Source of the DNA: Saccharopolyspora hirsuta
Lineage (GTDB): Bacteria > Actinomycetota > Actinomycetes > Mycobacteriales > Pseudonocardiaceae
Assembly (NCBI RefSeq): GCF_008630535.1
Contig: NZ_VWPH01000013.1
Span: 1 to 64,000, forward strand
Direction: 5' to 3'
Length of the DNA: 64,000 nt
This document shows, one piece after another, positions 36,546-46,903 of the stretch. The notes beneath the pieces are model-generated. The model saw nothing but the letters and a program-made list of their open reading frames with translations, searched no databases and was not told the origin of the DNA. Numbering within the stretch: position 1 is the stretch's first letter; each line of letters opens with the position of its first letter. Position numbers and translations under genes: made by a program.

Positions 36546-36797
36546 CTACGGCCGGTTCAGGACCGCGGCGAGGGCGGTGTGCAGGGCCTCGTGGTCGCGC
36601 GGGTCGTGCAGGCGGCAGTCCGCCGCGGAGATCCGGTACCACTCCTCGGCCCCGGCGTAGCGGATCCACACCTCGACCGCGCCGTCGGCGCAGGTCGTGG
36701 CCAGTTCCAAGGTGCCGGTGATGACGCCGACCTCGTCCGTCATCACCCCGCCAGGCGGTGCGGCGATCGACGAGCGCAGCTCGGTTGCCCCCGACAT
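36546..36797 (-). CDS. small hypothetical protein
   Basis: An 83-residue soluble protein, mostly beta, with ELATTCADGAVEVWIRYAG and EEWYRISAADCRLHDPRDHE as its core. I recognise no family. GGGAGGGG stands six bases before the ATG at 36797, a strong start. It is separated by 13 bases from the upstream regulator gene on the same strand and is probably co-transcribed with it. Confidence 0.6.
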   Translation of the reverse strand: MSGATELRSSIAAPPGGVMTDEVGVITGTLELATTCADGAVEVWIRYAGAEEWYRISAADCRLHDPRDHEALHTALAAVLNRP

Positions 36798-36810
36798 CGG
36801 CCCTCCCCTC

Positions 36811-37116
36811 TCACGACCTCTCGATGATCGCGCCGAGCGCCGCGAGGTGCGACTCGTAGGCGCGGCGGCCGACCGGTGTGGCGCTCAACCAGGTGCACGG
36901 GCGGCCGTCGGCCTGCCCCTTGCGCACCTCGACGTACCCGGCGCCCTCCAGCGTGGAGACGTGCTTGGACAGCGCGGAGTCGCTGACCTCGACGGTGTCC
37001 CGCACGCGGCGGAACTCGGCCTGGTCGACCGCGACCAGCACCGCCATGATCGAGAGCCGGACCGGGGAGTGGATGGTGCGGTCCAGCAGGTGCCGGGGGT
37101 GCTCGCCCCGGCTCAC
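36811..37116 (-). CDS. small winged-helix transcriptional regulator
   Basis: A 101-residue protein with a single winged helix: HSPVRLSIMAVLVAVDQAEF, VRDTVEVSDSALSKHVSTLE as the recognition region, GAGYVEVRKGQADGRPCTWL as the wing. It belongs to the MarR/ArsR-like group of short actinobacterial repressors. No metal-binding cysteine pair is visible. The GTG at 37116 overlaps the stop of a possible 14-codon frame in GTGA, which suggests coupled translation. The next gene downstream is the 83-residue protein. Confidence 0.82.
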   Translation of the reverse strand: MSRGEHPRHLLDRTIHSPVRLSIMAVLVAVDQAEFRRVRDTVEVSDSALSKHVSTLEGAGYVEVRKGQADGRPCTWLSATPVGRRAYESHLAALGAIIERS

Positions 37117-37157
37117 CTCGGACGGCCTTCGGGCGCGGCGATCTCGATCTTGCTCAT
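37113..37157 (-). CDS. possible 14-residue leader or remnant frame before the regulator
   Basis: ATG at 37157 opens a frame encoding MSKIEIAAPEGRPR, whose TGA overlaps the GTG of the regulator. It may be a leader peptide that couples translation, or the remains of an upstream gene. There is no strong ribosome site before it. Confidence 0.3.
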   Translation of the reverse strand: MSKIEIAAPEGRPR

Positions 37158-37242
37158 GCCCGCAATCTCGCAACCGCCCGACAGCGTGTCAAGCGCCGGG
37201 GCGCGATGCCCGCCGGACGGCGGACGCCGCGCCCCGGTCGGG

Positions 37243-37881
37243 TCAGCAGCCGTCGAGGGCCTTCTGCAGCGCCGACTTCTCCGCTTCGGTGATGGTCAGC
37301 TCGTACTTGTGCTTGCTGCCGACCCACATCGAGGCGTACTTGCAGTGGTAGTCCGCCAGCGGCGGCATCCACTGGTCCGGGGTCTGGTCGCCCTTCTCCT
37401 GGTTGACGTTGTCGGTCACCGCGATCAGCTGCGGGCCCTCCAGGTCGTTGGCGAACTGCTGGCGCTTCTCCTGCGTCCAGTCCGCCGCGCCGGAGCGCCA
37501 CGCGGCGGCCAGCGGCACCACGTGGTCGATGTCCACATCGGACGGCTGGGTCCAGGTCTCGCCGTCGTACGGGCTGTACCAGGAGCCGGAGGTCGGGTAG
37601 CAGTCCGAGCCGACCTGCACGTTCTCGCCGTCCCGCTTGAGCACCGACTCGCGGGTGTTGCAGTTGTCCGGGCCGTCGATCCAGTGCGGGAACTTCTCCC
37701 GGCTGTAGCCGTCCATCGAACCCTCGGGGGCGACCTTGAGCTCGCCGAGCTGGGTCTTGGCGGTCGCCGGGTCCGGGATGCCCGGCGGTTCTGCGCCGGC
37801 GGGCGCGGCCAGGCCGAGGCCCAGGGCGGCCGCGAGCGGCAGGGCGGTCAGGGTCGCGCGCAACGTTCGGTGGCCTGTCAT
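37243..37881 (-). CDS. secreted HNH-family nuclease
   Basis: A 212-residue protein. Residues 1-31 are a signal peptide (LRATLTALPLAAALGLGLAA, then PAGAEPP). The mature part has four cysteines and an HNH core, DVDIDHVVPLAAAWRSGAAD followed by FANDLEGPQLIAVTDNVNQE and KGDQTPDQWMPPL, as in secreted actinobacterial HNH (DUF1524-related) nucleases. It probably degrades extracellular DNA or RNA. The ATG at 37881 follows GCGGAGGAAGCC; the frame further upstream is unconserved. Confidence 0.85.
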   Translation of the reverse strand: MTGHRTLRATLTALPLAAALGLGLAAPAGAEPPGIPDPATAKTQLGELKVAPEGSMDGYSREKFPHWIDGPDNCNTRESVLKRDGENVQVGSDCYPTSGSWYSPYDGETWTQPSDVDIDHVVPLAAAWRSGAADWTQEKRQQFANDLEGPQLIAVTDNVNQEKGDQTPDQWMPPLADYHCKYASMWVGSKHKYELTITEAEKSALQKALDGC

Positions 37882-38051
37882 GGCTTCCTCCGCGTGGGCG
37901 TCTCGCCGTTGTCGGTGTTCGACCATTGCCCACGCAGGTGGACGGATCAATGCCAGCGCGTGGCCAGTGGGTGACTTGGCGTGAAATCGCCACCGATCGT
38001 GTCATCTTCTGGTGAATTTCGCACCGATGGCCGTCGCTCGGCCGGGTGATC

Positions 38052-40143
<2,092 letters not shown>

Positions 40144-40150
40144 CCTCCGA

Positions 40151-40188
40151 CGGCAGGGGACCTCGGCTCCGGCCGGGGTCCCCTGCCG
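40151..40188 (+). terminator. terminator after purA
   Basis: CGGCAGGGGACC at 40151-40162 and its perfect complement at 40177-40188, loop of 14 bases. Confidence 0.8.
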
Positions 40189-40221
40189 CGATTTCAATGG
40201 AAATCGGACATCTGACTTCCA
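40188..40221. repeat. F2-type palindrome interrupted by R1-C
   Basis: The left arm GCGATTTCAATGGAAATCGG is intact at 40188-40207. The right arm begins CTGACTTCCA at 40212, is cut by repeat R1, and resumes as TGAAATCGC at 40477-40485. Confidence 0.75.
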
Positions 40222-40478
40222 CTGAGGTTTTTCCAACCTCGTTCTGCGTGGCGGTGCCGGTGGCGGAACCTCAGCGCCCGCCTGGACTGCGGGTGCCCAA
40301 CTTTATGTATGCCAATACACGGCAGTTGGGCCGTCCTCGCCAGGCGAACGCTGAGAACCCGCGGCGGTGCGAGTTGCGAGGGTGGGTTATGCGCCTGGCG
40401 GCGCATGCGACCCTCGCCGACCGGTGCCGGTCGCCCTTCGCAGCTGCGGTCCACGGCCAGGATGAAAAAGGCTCACTG
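40222..40478 (+). repeat. R1 structured repeat, copy C
   Basis: A full copy of about 257 bases. Stems: CTCAGCG 40270-40276 with CGCTGAG 40349-40355; GCCCAACT 40295-40302 with AGTTGGGC 40324-40331; GCGAGGGT 40376-40383 with ACCCTCGC 40410-40417, enclosing ATGCGCC/GGCGCAT. The ends carry GAGGTTTTTCC and GGATGAAAAAGG. The gap between convergent purA and the antiporter gene (345 bases) is filled by this element, the terminator and the F2 remnant. Confidence 0.85.
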
Positions 40479-40488
40479 AAATCGCGGG

Positions 40489-42102
40489 TCAGCGGTTGCG
40501 CCAGGAGCTGTCCAGGGCGGCTTCCTGCAGGTCGAGCTCGCGGAGGACGCGGCGGAGGATCTCGTCGTCCAGGTTGCCCGCGTCCCGCTCGTCGGCCATC
40601 GCCGAGCGCTGGACCTCCAGGAGGTCCCTCCGCAGGTCGGAGAAGCCGCGGCTCGCGGTGTCCTCCCGCTCGGCCGGGGTTCGGCCGACCTGCTCGGCCG
40701 CGGCCATGCCCTGGTGCTCCACCAGGGCCTTCATCCGGGTGATGATGCGGTCGAAGCGCTCCGGGTCGGTGCGCAGGTCCTCCGGGGTGAGCTGGTCCAG
40801 GTAGCGGAGGGCCGCGTTGGTCGCCGTCACCCGCGCCTCGGCCTCGGCGTGGTCGTCGCGGGCCGCCTCGTCGGGGTCGATCACGTCGAGCTTGCGGATC
40901 AGCCAGGGCAGCGTGGTGCCCTGCACCAGGATGGTGGCCACCGTGATCACCGACGCGACGAACTGGATCAGGTCCCGCGCCGGGAACGGATCACCCGAAC
41001 TGGTGGTGAACGGGATCGCGCCCGCCGCCGCGAGGGTGACCACGCCGCGCATCCCCGCCCACGAGATCACCGCCGTGCGCCGCCACCGGCCGCCGGGCCG
41101 CTTGCCCGGGCTCAGCAGGTGCGACAGGCCGGGCAGGTAGTTCGAGCTGAACATCCACAGCACCCGGAAGCCGACCGTCGCGGCGAAGATCGCCAGCGTC
41201 GCCAGCAGCAGCGAGCTGATGTCCCGCCCGGAGGCGATCAGCCCGTCGACGACCGTCTTCAGCTGCAGCCCGATGTAGGCGAACACCAGGCTCTCCAGCA
41301 GCAGGTTGATCGAGGCCCAGACGGTGTGCTCCTGCAGGCGGCCCGCGGCGCGGGCGCGCGGCTGGTTGTGGCCGACGTAGAGCCCGGCGGTGACCACCGC
41401 GAGCACGCCGGACCCGTACAGCTCCTCGGCCGTGAGGTAGGCCAGGAACGGCACCAGCACGCCCAGCACCGTCGCCACCTGCACGTCCGGGATGCGGGTC
41501 CGCGCGGCCTGCGCGAGCACGCCGAACACCAGCCCCAGCGCGACGCCGACCACCACGGCCAGCACGAACACCAGCACGCCGTGCGCGAGGGTCGGGGTGG
41601 TGCCGACGACGGCCGCGATCGCCATCCGGTAGATCGTCAGCGCGGCGGCGTCGTTGATCAGGCTCTCGCCGCCGAGGATCGTCATGACGCCGCGCGGCAG
41701 CTTCAGCTGGCGGCCGATCGCGGAGGCGGTCACCGCGTCCGGCGGGGCGATCACCGCGCCGAGCACGATCGCCGAGGCCAGCGGCAGTTCGGGGATGAGG
41801 GTGAAGGCGAGCCAGCCGATCGCGAACGAGGTGGCGATCACCTGCAGCACGCCGTGGTGCGCGATCTTGCGGATCTGGGCCCGGAAGTTCGTGTAGGAGC
41901 TCTCCAGCGCCGCGGCGTAGAGCAGCGGCGGGAGCACGACGGTGAGCAGCAGCTCCGGGTTGATGTTCAGCTCGGTGGTGCCGGGGATCAGCGACACCAG
42001 CAGGCCGACCAGCACGAGCAGCAGCGGGGCCGCGATCTCGCGGCTGCGGGCCAGCGCGGTGACGAGCAGCGCACCGATCAGCACGAGGAGCAGTTGGACC
42101 AC
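40489..42102 (-). CDS. Na+/H+ antiporter (CPA1 family)
   Basis: A 537-residue protein. Residues 1-395 form about twelve helices with LLLTVVLPPLLYAAALESSY, VLGAVIAPPDAVTASAIGRQ (the ion-binding Asp region) and MTILGGESLINDAAALTIYR, the CPA1 signature. The remaining 140 residues are a cytoplasmic regulatory tail, with helical stretches rich in Arg and Glu. It exchanges Na+ for H+ in pH and salt homeostasis. The start is a GTG at 42102 with GGAGG nine bases before it. Confidence 0.92.
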   Translation of the reverse strand: MVQLLLVLIGALLVTALARSREIAAPLLLVLVGLLVSLIPGTTELNINPELLLTVVLPPLLYAAALESSYTNFRAQIRKIAHHGVLQVIATSFAIGWLAFTLIPELPLASAIVLGAVIAPPDAVTASAIGRQLKLPRGVMTILGGESLINDAAALTIYRMAIAAVVGTTPTLAHGVLVFVLAVVVGVALGLVFGVLAQAARTRIPDVQVATVLGVLVPFLAYLTAEELYGSGVLAVVTAGLYVGHNQPRARAAGRLQEHTVWASINLLLESLVFAYIGLQLKTVVDGLIASGRDISSLLLATLAIFAATVGFRVLWMFSSNYLPGLSHLLSPGKRPGGRWRRTAVISWAGMRGVVTLAAAGAIPFTTSSGDPFPARDLIQFVASVITVATILVQGTTLPWLIRKLDVIDPDEAARDDHAEAEARVTATNAALRYLDQLTPEDLRTDPERFDRIITRMKALVEHQGMAAAEQVGRTPAEREDTASRGFSDLRRDLLEVQRSAMADERDAGNLDDEILRRVLRELDLQEAALDSSWRNR

Positions 42103-42185
42103 CGGGCGACACCTCCGTCCATCATGGACAGGTTAGGCGGCGCCCGAGCCGCGCCGCTCGGCACCGCTGCTCCGGCCCGGCGGAC

Positions 42186-42265
42186 GTTTCCGCAGGTGAT
42201 GGCCCGCGAGCACTTTCCGGGGTCCTGGCGCCGGAAAGTGCTCGCGGGGCCTGAGCAGCGGAAAC
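42186..42265. terminator. large two-stem hairpin between the antiporter and GDPD genes
   Basis: An inner 16-bp perfect stem, CGCGAGCACTTTCCGG 42205-42220 with 42231-42246, is enclosed by GTTTCCGC 42186-42193 and GCGGAAAC 42258-42265. It follows the GDPD gene and precedes the antiporter gene, both on the minus strand. Confidence 0.7.
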
Positions 42266-42275
42266 GGAACTCCTC

Positions 42276-43388
42276 TCAGCGGCCTTCGGCGAACTCGTCG
42301 CGGGCGGTCACCGCGATGTCCGGGTGGTCGGCGAAGATCCCGTCGATGCCGGTGTCGAACAGCGCGCGGAAGAAGCCGAAGACGTCCCCGAAGGCGGCCG
42401 GGTCGTCCGAGGACCGGAAGTCCTTCGGCAGGAAGTTGTTCTCCGCCCGCACGGTGTAGGGCACGACCTCCAGCCCGGCGGCGTGCGCGTCGGCCACCAC
42501 CGAGGTCGGCTCGGCGAGGAAGCCGTCCTCCCGGACCGGCAGGATCACCTTGGTGTCCGGCCCGATCACGTCGGCGTACCCGGCGATCTCCCGCAGGCCC
42601 TCCGGCTTGACCAGGTCGGCGTAGGTGCGCGGGTCACCGGACTCGACGAAGTCCTGCGGCGCGCCGCTGTTGCTGATCAGCTGGACCAGGTCCACCCGCA
42701 GCGACCTGCTCAGCTCCTTGAGGTTGGCCACCTCGAAGGACTGCACCGCGACCTCGGCGTTCGGCCGGTTCAGACCGTTGCGGGTCAGCGCCTCGACCAC
42801 GCCGGGCTCCAGCGGCAGGCCGATCTTGGCGAAGTAGCTCGGGTGCTTGGTCTCCGGGGCGACGCCGATCTCCCGGTGCAGCTCGCGGGACAGCCGGGCG
42901 CGCAGGTCCAGGACCTCCTGGAACGTCGGCACCTCGTAGCGGCCGTCGTAGATGGTGTTGTTCGGCCGCACCTCCGGGATGCGCTCCTTGGCCCGCAGCG
43001 TCTTGAGCTCGGCCAGCGTGAAGTCCTCGGTGAACCAGCCGGTCAGCTCCTGGCCGTCGATGACCTTGGTGGTCTTGCGGTCGGCGAACTCGGGCCGGTC
43101 GGCGACGTCGGTGGTGCCGCCGATCTCGTTCTCGTGCCGCGCGACCAGCACGCCGTCCTTGGTGGGCACCAGGTCCGGCTCGATGTAGTCCGCCCCCATC
43201 CGGGCGGCCAGCTCGTAGGAGGCCAGCGTGTGCTCCGGGCGGTACCCGGAGGCGCCCCGGTGGCCGAAGACCGTCACCTGGTCGGTGCCGGTCGGCCGGT
43301 CCGGTGCGGCGATGGCGGGCGCGGTGATCAGCCCGAGCGCCGCTGCGCCCGCGACGGACAGCGCCGTCAGGCGTACCCGAATCGTCAA
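42276..43388 (-). CDS. secreted glycerophosphodiester phosphodiesterase
   Basis: A 370-residue enzyme that hydrolyses glycerophosphodiesters to glycerol-3-phosphate and an alcohol. The signal peptide (VRLTALSVAGAAALGLITAP) ends near AIAAPDRP. The catalytic start is VTVFGHRGASGYRPEHTLAS, then MGADYIEPDLVPTKDGVLVA with the metal-binding Glu and Asp, and ETKHPSYFA. The TTG start at 43388 lies four bases after GGGAGGG, and the signal peptide begins there; the frame upstream is unconserved. Confidence 0.88.
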   Translation of the reverse strand: MTIRVRLTALSVAGAAALGLITAPAIAAPDRPTGTDQVTVFGHRGASGYRPEHTLASYELAARMGADYIEPDLVPTKDGVLVARHENEIGGTTDVADRPEFADRKTTKVIDGQELTGWFTEDFTLAELKTLRAKERIPEVRPNNTIYDGRYEVPTFQEVLDLRARLSRELHREIGVAPETKHPSYFAKIGLPLEPGVVEALTRNGLNRPNAEVAVQSFEVANLKELSRSLRVDLVQLISNSGAPQDFVESGDPRTYADLVKPEGLREIAGYADVIGPDTKVILPVREDGFLAEPTSVVADAHAAGLEVVPYTVRAENNFLPKDFRSSDDPAAFGDVFGFFRALFDTGIDGIFADHPDIAVTARDEFAEGR

Positions 43389-43675
43389 TTTGCCCTCCCG
43401 TGTCCCGCAGCGCGTGATCAACGCTGCACATTCGGGCAAAACACTGACCGCCGCAATCGACCATTCGCGCAAGCGGGTGCGACGTCCGGTCGACCGCCAG
43501 GTGAACGCCGGGATGACAGCCTGTCGGCGAAGCGGGCGTGCATCGGGAGGGGCACCCGCAGCCCGGGGAAGCGCTCGGGTTCCGCTGAGCGACCACCCGA
43601 GCAGCGCAACCACCAACCGGCCTCTTCGCGGGGGCAGGTCTCGCGTGGCCTGCCGCACGCTCTACGCTGCGGTTC

Positions 43676-44938
43676 GTGCGAATCCTCGTGATCGGTGGTG
43701 GCGGCCGGGAGCACGCGATCGCCCTGGCCCTGTCCCGCGATCCCTCCGTCACCGCGCTGGCCTGCGCGCCCGGCAACGCGGGCACCGCTGCGCTGGCCGA
43801 GAACTACGGCGTCGACGTCGCCAAGCCCGCCGAGGTGGTCGAGCTGGCCACCAGGTGGCAGGCCGACCTGGTCGTGTTCGGCCCGGAAACGCCGCTGGTC
43901 GCGGGCGCGGCCGACGCGGTCCGCGCGGCCGGCATCGCCTGCTTCGGCCCGTCCAAGGCGGCGGCCCGCATCGAGGGCTCGAAGGCCTTCGCCAAGGACG
44001 TCATGCTCGCCGCCGGGGTGCCGACCGCGCACAGCGAGGTGGTGGACAACCCCGCCAAGCTGGACGCCGCGCTGACCCACTTCGGACCCACCTGGGTGGT
44101 CAAGGACGACGGGCTGGCCGCGGGCAAGGGCGTGCTGGTGACCGGCGACTTCGACGCGGCGCGGGCGCACGCGCTCAAGCTGCTCGACGGCGGCCACCCG
44201 GTGCTGCTGGAGTCGTTCCTGGACGGCCCGGAGGCGTCGCTGTTCTGCCTGGTCGACGGCACCACGGTCGTCCCGCTGCTGCCCGCGCAGGACTTCAAGC
44301 GCGTCGGCGACGACGACGCGGGCCCGAACACCGGCGGCATGGGCGCCTACGCGCCGCTGCCGTGGGCGCCGGAAGGCCTGGTCGACGAGGTCGTGCGCAC
44401 CATCGTGCAGCCGACCGTCGACGAGCTCGCGCGCCGCGGCACCCCGTTCTCCGGCCTGCTCTACGCCGGTCTCGCGCTGACCTCCAGCGGCCCGCAGGTG
44501 ATCGAGTTCAACTGCCGCTTCGGCGACCCGGAGACCCAGGCGGTGCTGTCGCTGCTGCAGACGCCGCTGGCCTCGCTGTTCAACGCGGTGGCGACCGGCA
44601 CGCTCGCCGAGCAGCCGCCGCTGGAGTGGGAGCCCGGCGCCGCGGTGACCGTCGTGCTGGCCGCGGAGGGCTACCCGGGGCGGCCGCGCGTGGACGACGT
44701 GATCCAGGGCAGCGACGCGCAGGGCGTGCTGCACTCCGGCACCCGGCGCCGCGAGGACGGCGCGGTGGTCTCGGCGGGCGGCCGCGTGCTGTCCGTGGTC
44801 GCCACGGGCGCGGACCTGGCGTCCGCGCGGGACGCGGCCTACCAGCGGGTCAACGGCGTGCACCTGCCCGGCGCGCACTACCGCACCGACATCGCGCTGC
44901 GCGCCGTGCGCGGCGAGATCACCGTCCCGACCGCCTGA
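43676..44938 (+). CDS. purD: phosphoribosylamine-glycine ligase
   Basis: A 420-residue ATP-grasp enzyme making GAR, the second step of purine synthesis. The N-terminus [20 protein letters not shown], the ATP-grasp loop [40 protein letters not shown] and [20 protein letters not shown] are all characteristic. The GTG at 43676 follows TACGCT at 43663-43668 and no ribosome site, so it is probably leaderless. A terminator with a T-run follows. Confidence 0.96.
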   Translation: MRILVIGGGGREHAIALALSRDPSVTALACAPGNAGTAALAENYGVDVAKPAEVVELATRWQADLVVFGPETPLVAGAADAVRAAGIACFGPSKAAARIEGSKAFAKDVMLAAGVPTAHSEVVDNPAKLDAALTHFGPTWVVKDDGLAAGKGVLVTGDFDAARAHALKLLDGGHPVLLESFLDGPEASLFCLVDGTTVVPLLPAQDFKRVGDDDAGPNTGGMGAYAPLPWAPEGLVDEVVRTIVQPTVDELARRGTPFSGLLYAGLALTSSGPQVIEFNCRFGDPETQAVLSLLQTPLASLFNAVATGTLAEQPPLEWEPGAAVTVVLAAEGYPGRPRVDDVIQGSDAQGVLHSGTRRREDGAVVSAGGRVLSVVATGADLASARDAAYQRVNGVHLPGAHYRTDIALRAVRGEITVPTA

Positions 44939-44957
44939 CGATCGGGACATTCCGGCG

Positions 44958-45003
44958 AAAACCGCCCGGAGGTGGGGAAAATCCCGCCGCTGGGCGGTTT
45001 TTT
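44958..45003 (+). terminator. rho-independent terminator after purD
   Basis: AAAACCGCCC at 44958-44967 pairs with GGGCGGTTTT at 44992-45001, ending in a run of six T. Confidence 0.85.
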
Positions 45004-45062
45004 CTGGTGTTCTGACTGGGGAACTGGGCCGCGATGGGGGCGGCCGAGCGCGAGGAGGAGTC

Positions 45063-45362
45063 GTGACGCAGGCGGGCTACAACCTGGCGGCGCTGGAGGA
45101 CTGCCGGGCCGAGCTGGACGGCAAGGCCGGTCCGGTGGGCGCGGTCGGCGACGGGTTCGAGGGGCAGCGCGTCGATGCCGCGATCTTCGGCGAGCTGGAC
45201 GCGGCGGGCGACCTCGCCGCCGCGATCGGCGAGCTGGACACCACCGGCAAGGCGCAGTTCGACGCCGCCGAGCAGCTGCTGCGCAGCGCCAGCGGCGCGC
45301 TCGACGCGGTGCGCAGCACCGTGGACGAGATCGACCAGGCCAACGCCGAATCATTCCGCTGA
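45063..45362 (+). CDS. small helical protein, probable type VII secretion partner
   Basis: A 99-residue acidic, all-helical protein with no cysteine. It starts MTQAGYNLAALEDCRAELDG and ends TVDEIDQANAESFR. Size and helical character resemble the WXG100/ESX-associated proteins, although a W-x-G motif is absent. It is twelve bases upstream of a WXG100-type gene, and such pairs usually form heterodimers exported together. It starts at a GTG after GAGGAG. Confidence 0.6.
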   Translation: MTQAGYNLAALEDCRAELDGKAGPVGAVGDGFEGQRVDAAIFGELDAAGDLAAAIGELDTTGKAQFDAAEQLLRSASGALDAVRSTVDEIDQANAESFR

Positions 45363-45374
45363 ACTGGGGATCTG

Positions 45375-46571
45375 ATGGGGATATCGGGAGAGGTGGCGAG
45401 CAAGCCCGGTGGTGGCCCGCTCGCCGAGCAGCTGCGCAAGATCGAGAACAGCAGGCCGGACGACATCCGCGCCGTGAGCGCCCGCTGGCGCGAGGCGGCC
45501 GGGAAGGCCGATGAGCACGGCAACGCGCTGGGCCGGACCGTGAGCGGCCTGGACGGGGCCTGGGAGGGCAGCTCCGCGGACGCCTTCGTCGGCTACATGG
45601 GCAAGATCAACGACGGCTTCGCCAAGGCCCGCGAAGCGCTGCAGGGCTCCGCCGACGCGCTGGACCGCGCGGCCGAAGCGGTGCAGGCCGCGAAGGACGA
45701 GGTCAACGCGATCGGCGAGCGGGCGCTGGCCGACGCGCGGCGCGCGGAGCAGGCGTACGAGAAGGAGGTCGCCGACGCCGACGACGAGGCCAAGGAGGAG
45801 GCGGCGAAGCGACGCGACGAGGCCATCGCGAAGGCCATGCAGGAGCACGCCGAGGAGGCCAGGGGCAAGGTCGACGCGGCGAACGCGAAGCTCAGCGGCG
45901 CGCTGGGCGAGCTGCGCGGCGCCGCGGCCGGGCTCAACGACGTGTTCTCCGCGCTGCCCAAGGCCGGGGAGCAGCCGTTCACGCCCGCCGAGGGGCGGAA
46001 GGTCGACTGGGAGATGACGATGCCGTCGGCGACGACCTCGCAGTCCGCCGCGCCCGGCGGCGAGCCGGGATCGTCCGGTGGCACCGGGTCGGGCGGTTCC
46101 GGCGGTGGTTCGGGTTCCGGCTCCGGAGGGGGCGGCGGCGAGTCCGGCGGCTCCGGTGGCGGAGGCGGCGGCGGCCTCGGGCCGAGCGGTGGTCCGCCCG
46201 CCGGGCCGCCGCCCGGCAACGTCCAGGAGTGGATCCGGGAGGCGATCAAGATCCTGCAGGCCAACGGCATCCCGGTGACCGAGGACAACATCGACGAGAT
46301 CTGGACGATCATCCAGAAGGAATCGGGCGGCAACCCGAACGCGATCAACGACTGGGACTCGAACGCGGCCAAGGGCACCCCGTCGAAGGGTCTGATGCAG
46401 TGCATCGACCCGACGTTCCAGTCCTACAAGCTGCCGGGGCACGACGACATCTGGAACCCGGTCGACAACATCATCGCCGGTGTCCGCTACACCTTCGACC
46501 GCTACGGCGGCTTCGACGGCCACCCCGGCCTGAAGTCCATGGCCCAGGGCGGCGGCTACCGGGGCTACTGA
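45375..46571 (+). CDS. WXG100-type protein fused to a lysozyme-fold (SLT) domain
   Basis: A 398-residue protein. Residues 15-110 are a WXG100-like helical hairpin with W63-E-G65 in LDGAWEGSSADAF. A long coiled coil rich in Ala and Glu follows (110-205). Residues 225-275 are a Gly/Ser-rich linker, then Pro. Residues 280-398 are a transglycosylase-like domain: EIWTIIQKESGGNPNAINDW with Glu316 as the likely catalytic acid, then GLMQCIDPTFQSYKLPGHDD. No Sec signal is present, so type VII export is likely. It may cut peptidoglycan outside the cell. Confidence 0.78.
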   Translation: MGISGEVASKPGGGPLAEQLRKIENSRPDDIRAVSARWREAAGKADEHGNALGRTVSGLDGAWEGSSADAFVGYMGKINDGFAKAREALQGSADALDRAAEAVQAAKDEVNAIGERALADARRAEQAYEKEVADADDEAKEEAAKRRDEAIAKAMQEHAEEARGKVDAANAKLSGALGELRGAAAGLNDVFSALPKAGEQPFTPAEGRKVDWEMTMPSATTSQSAAPGGEPGSSGGTGSGGSGGGSGSGSGGGGGESGGSGGGGGGGLGPSGGPPAGPPPGNVQEWIREAIKILQANGIPVTEDNIDEIWTIIQKESGGNPNAINDWDSNAAKGTPSKGLMQCIDPTFQSYKLPGHDDIWNPVDNIIAGVRYTFDRYGGFDGHPGLKSMAQGGGYRGY

Positions 46572-46605
46572 TCCCGCGGTGCCCCGCACCGGCTCCGAGC
46601 CGGGG

Positions 46606-46635
46606 GAACCGCAGTTTCAACTGAAACTGCGGTTC
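46606..46635 (+). terminator. palindrome after the WXG100-SLT gene (F2-like core)
   Basis: GAACCGCAGTTTCA at 46606-46619 pairs perfectly with 46622-46635. The core GTTTCAACTGAAAC belongs to the F2 palindrome group, but the place and G/C-rich base suit a terminator. Confidence 0.55.
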
Positions 46636-46651
46636 CCACCCACGGCGGATC

Positions 46652-46786
46652 GCAGTTTCAATTGAAACTGCACTCGTCGGCGCGTCCGGCGCCCGACATG
46701 CCGACGGGTGTGGACAGGCCGTCCGGGCTGTGGAGAACTCCCGCGATTTCAATGGAAATCGGACATCTGATTTCCATTGAAATCGC
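46652..46786 (+). repeat. F2 composite palindromic repeat, copy 2
   Basis: GCAGTTTCAATTGAAACTGC at 46652-46671 is a perfect palindrome. CGTCGGCGCGTC at 46675-46686 pairs with GACATGCCGACG at 46695-46706 (one mismatch, one G-T). GCGATTTCAATGGAAATCGG at 46743-46762 pairs with 46767-46786. GTGTGGACAGG lies between. The 332-base gap between the WXG100-SLT and aminotransferase genes holds this and the preceding palindrome; no small gene was seen. Confidence 0.85.
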
Positions 46787-46903
46787 GGCACCGCGGAGGG
46801 GCGGACTGCGGGTGGGGAGACCCGGGGGACGGTGGGTTGCGTCGGGGGTGAGCCCCTGAGGGCTGGGGTTCCGACCCCGAGTCGCGTTTGGCACGCTGAG
46901 CGC

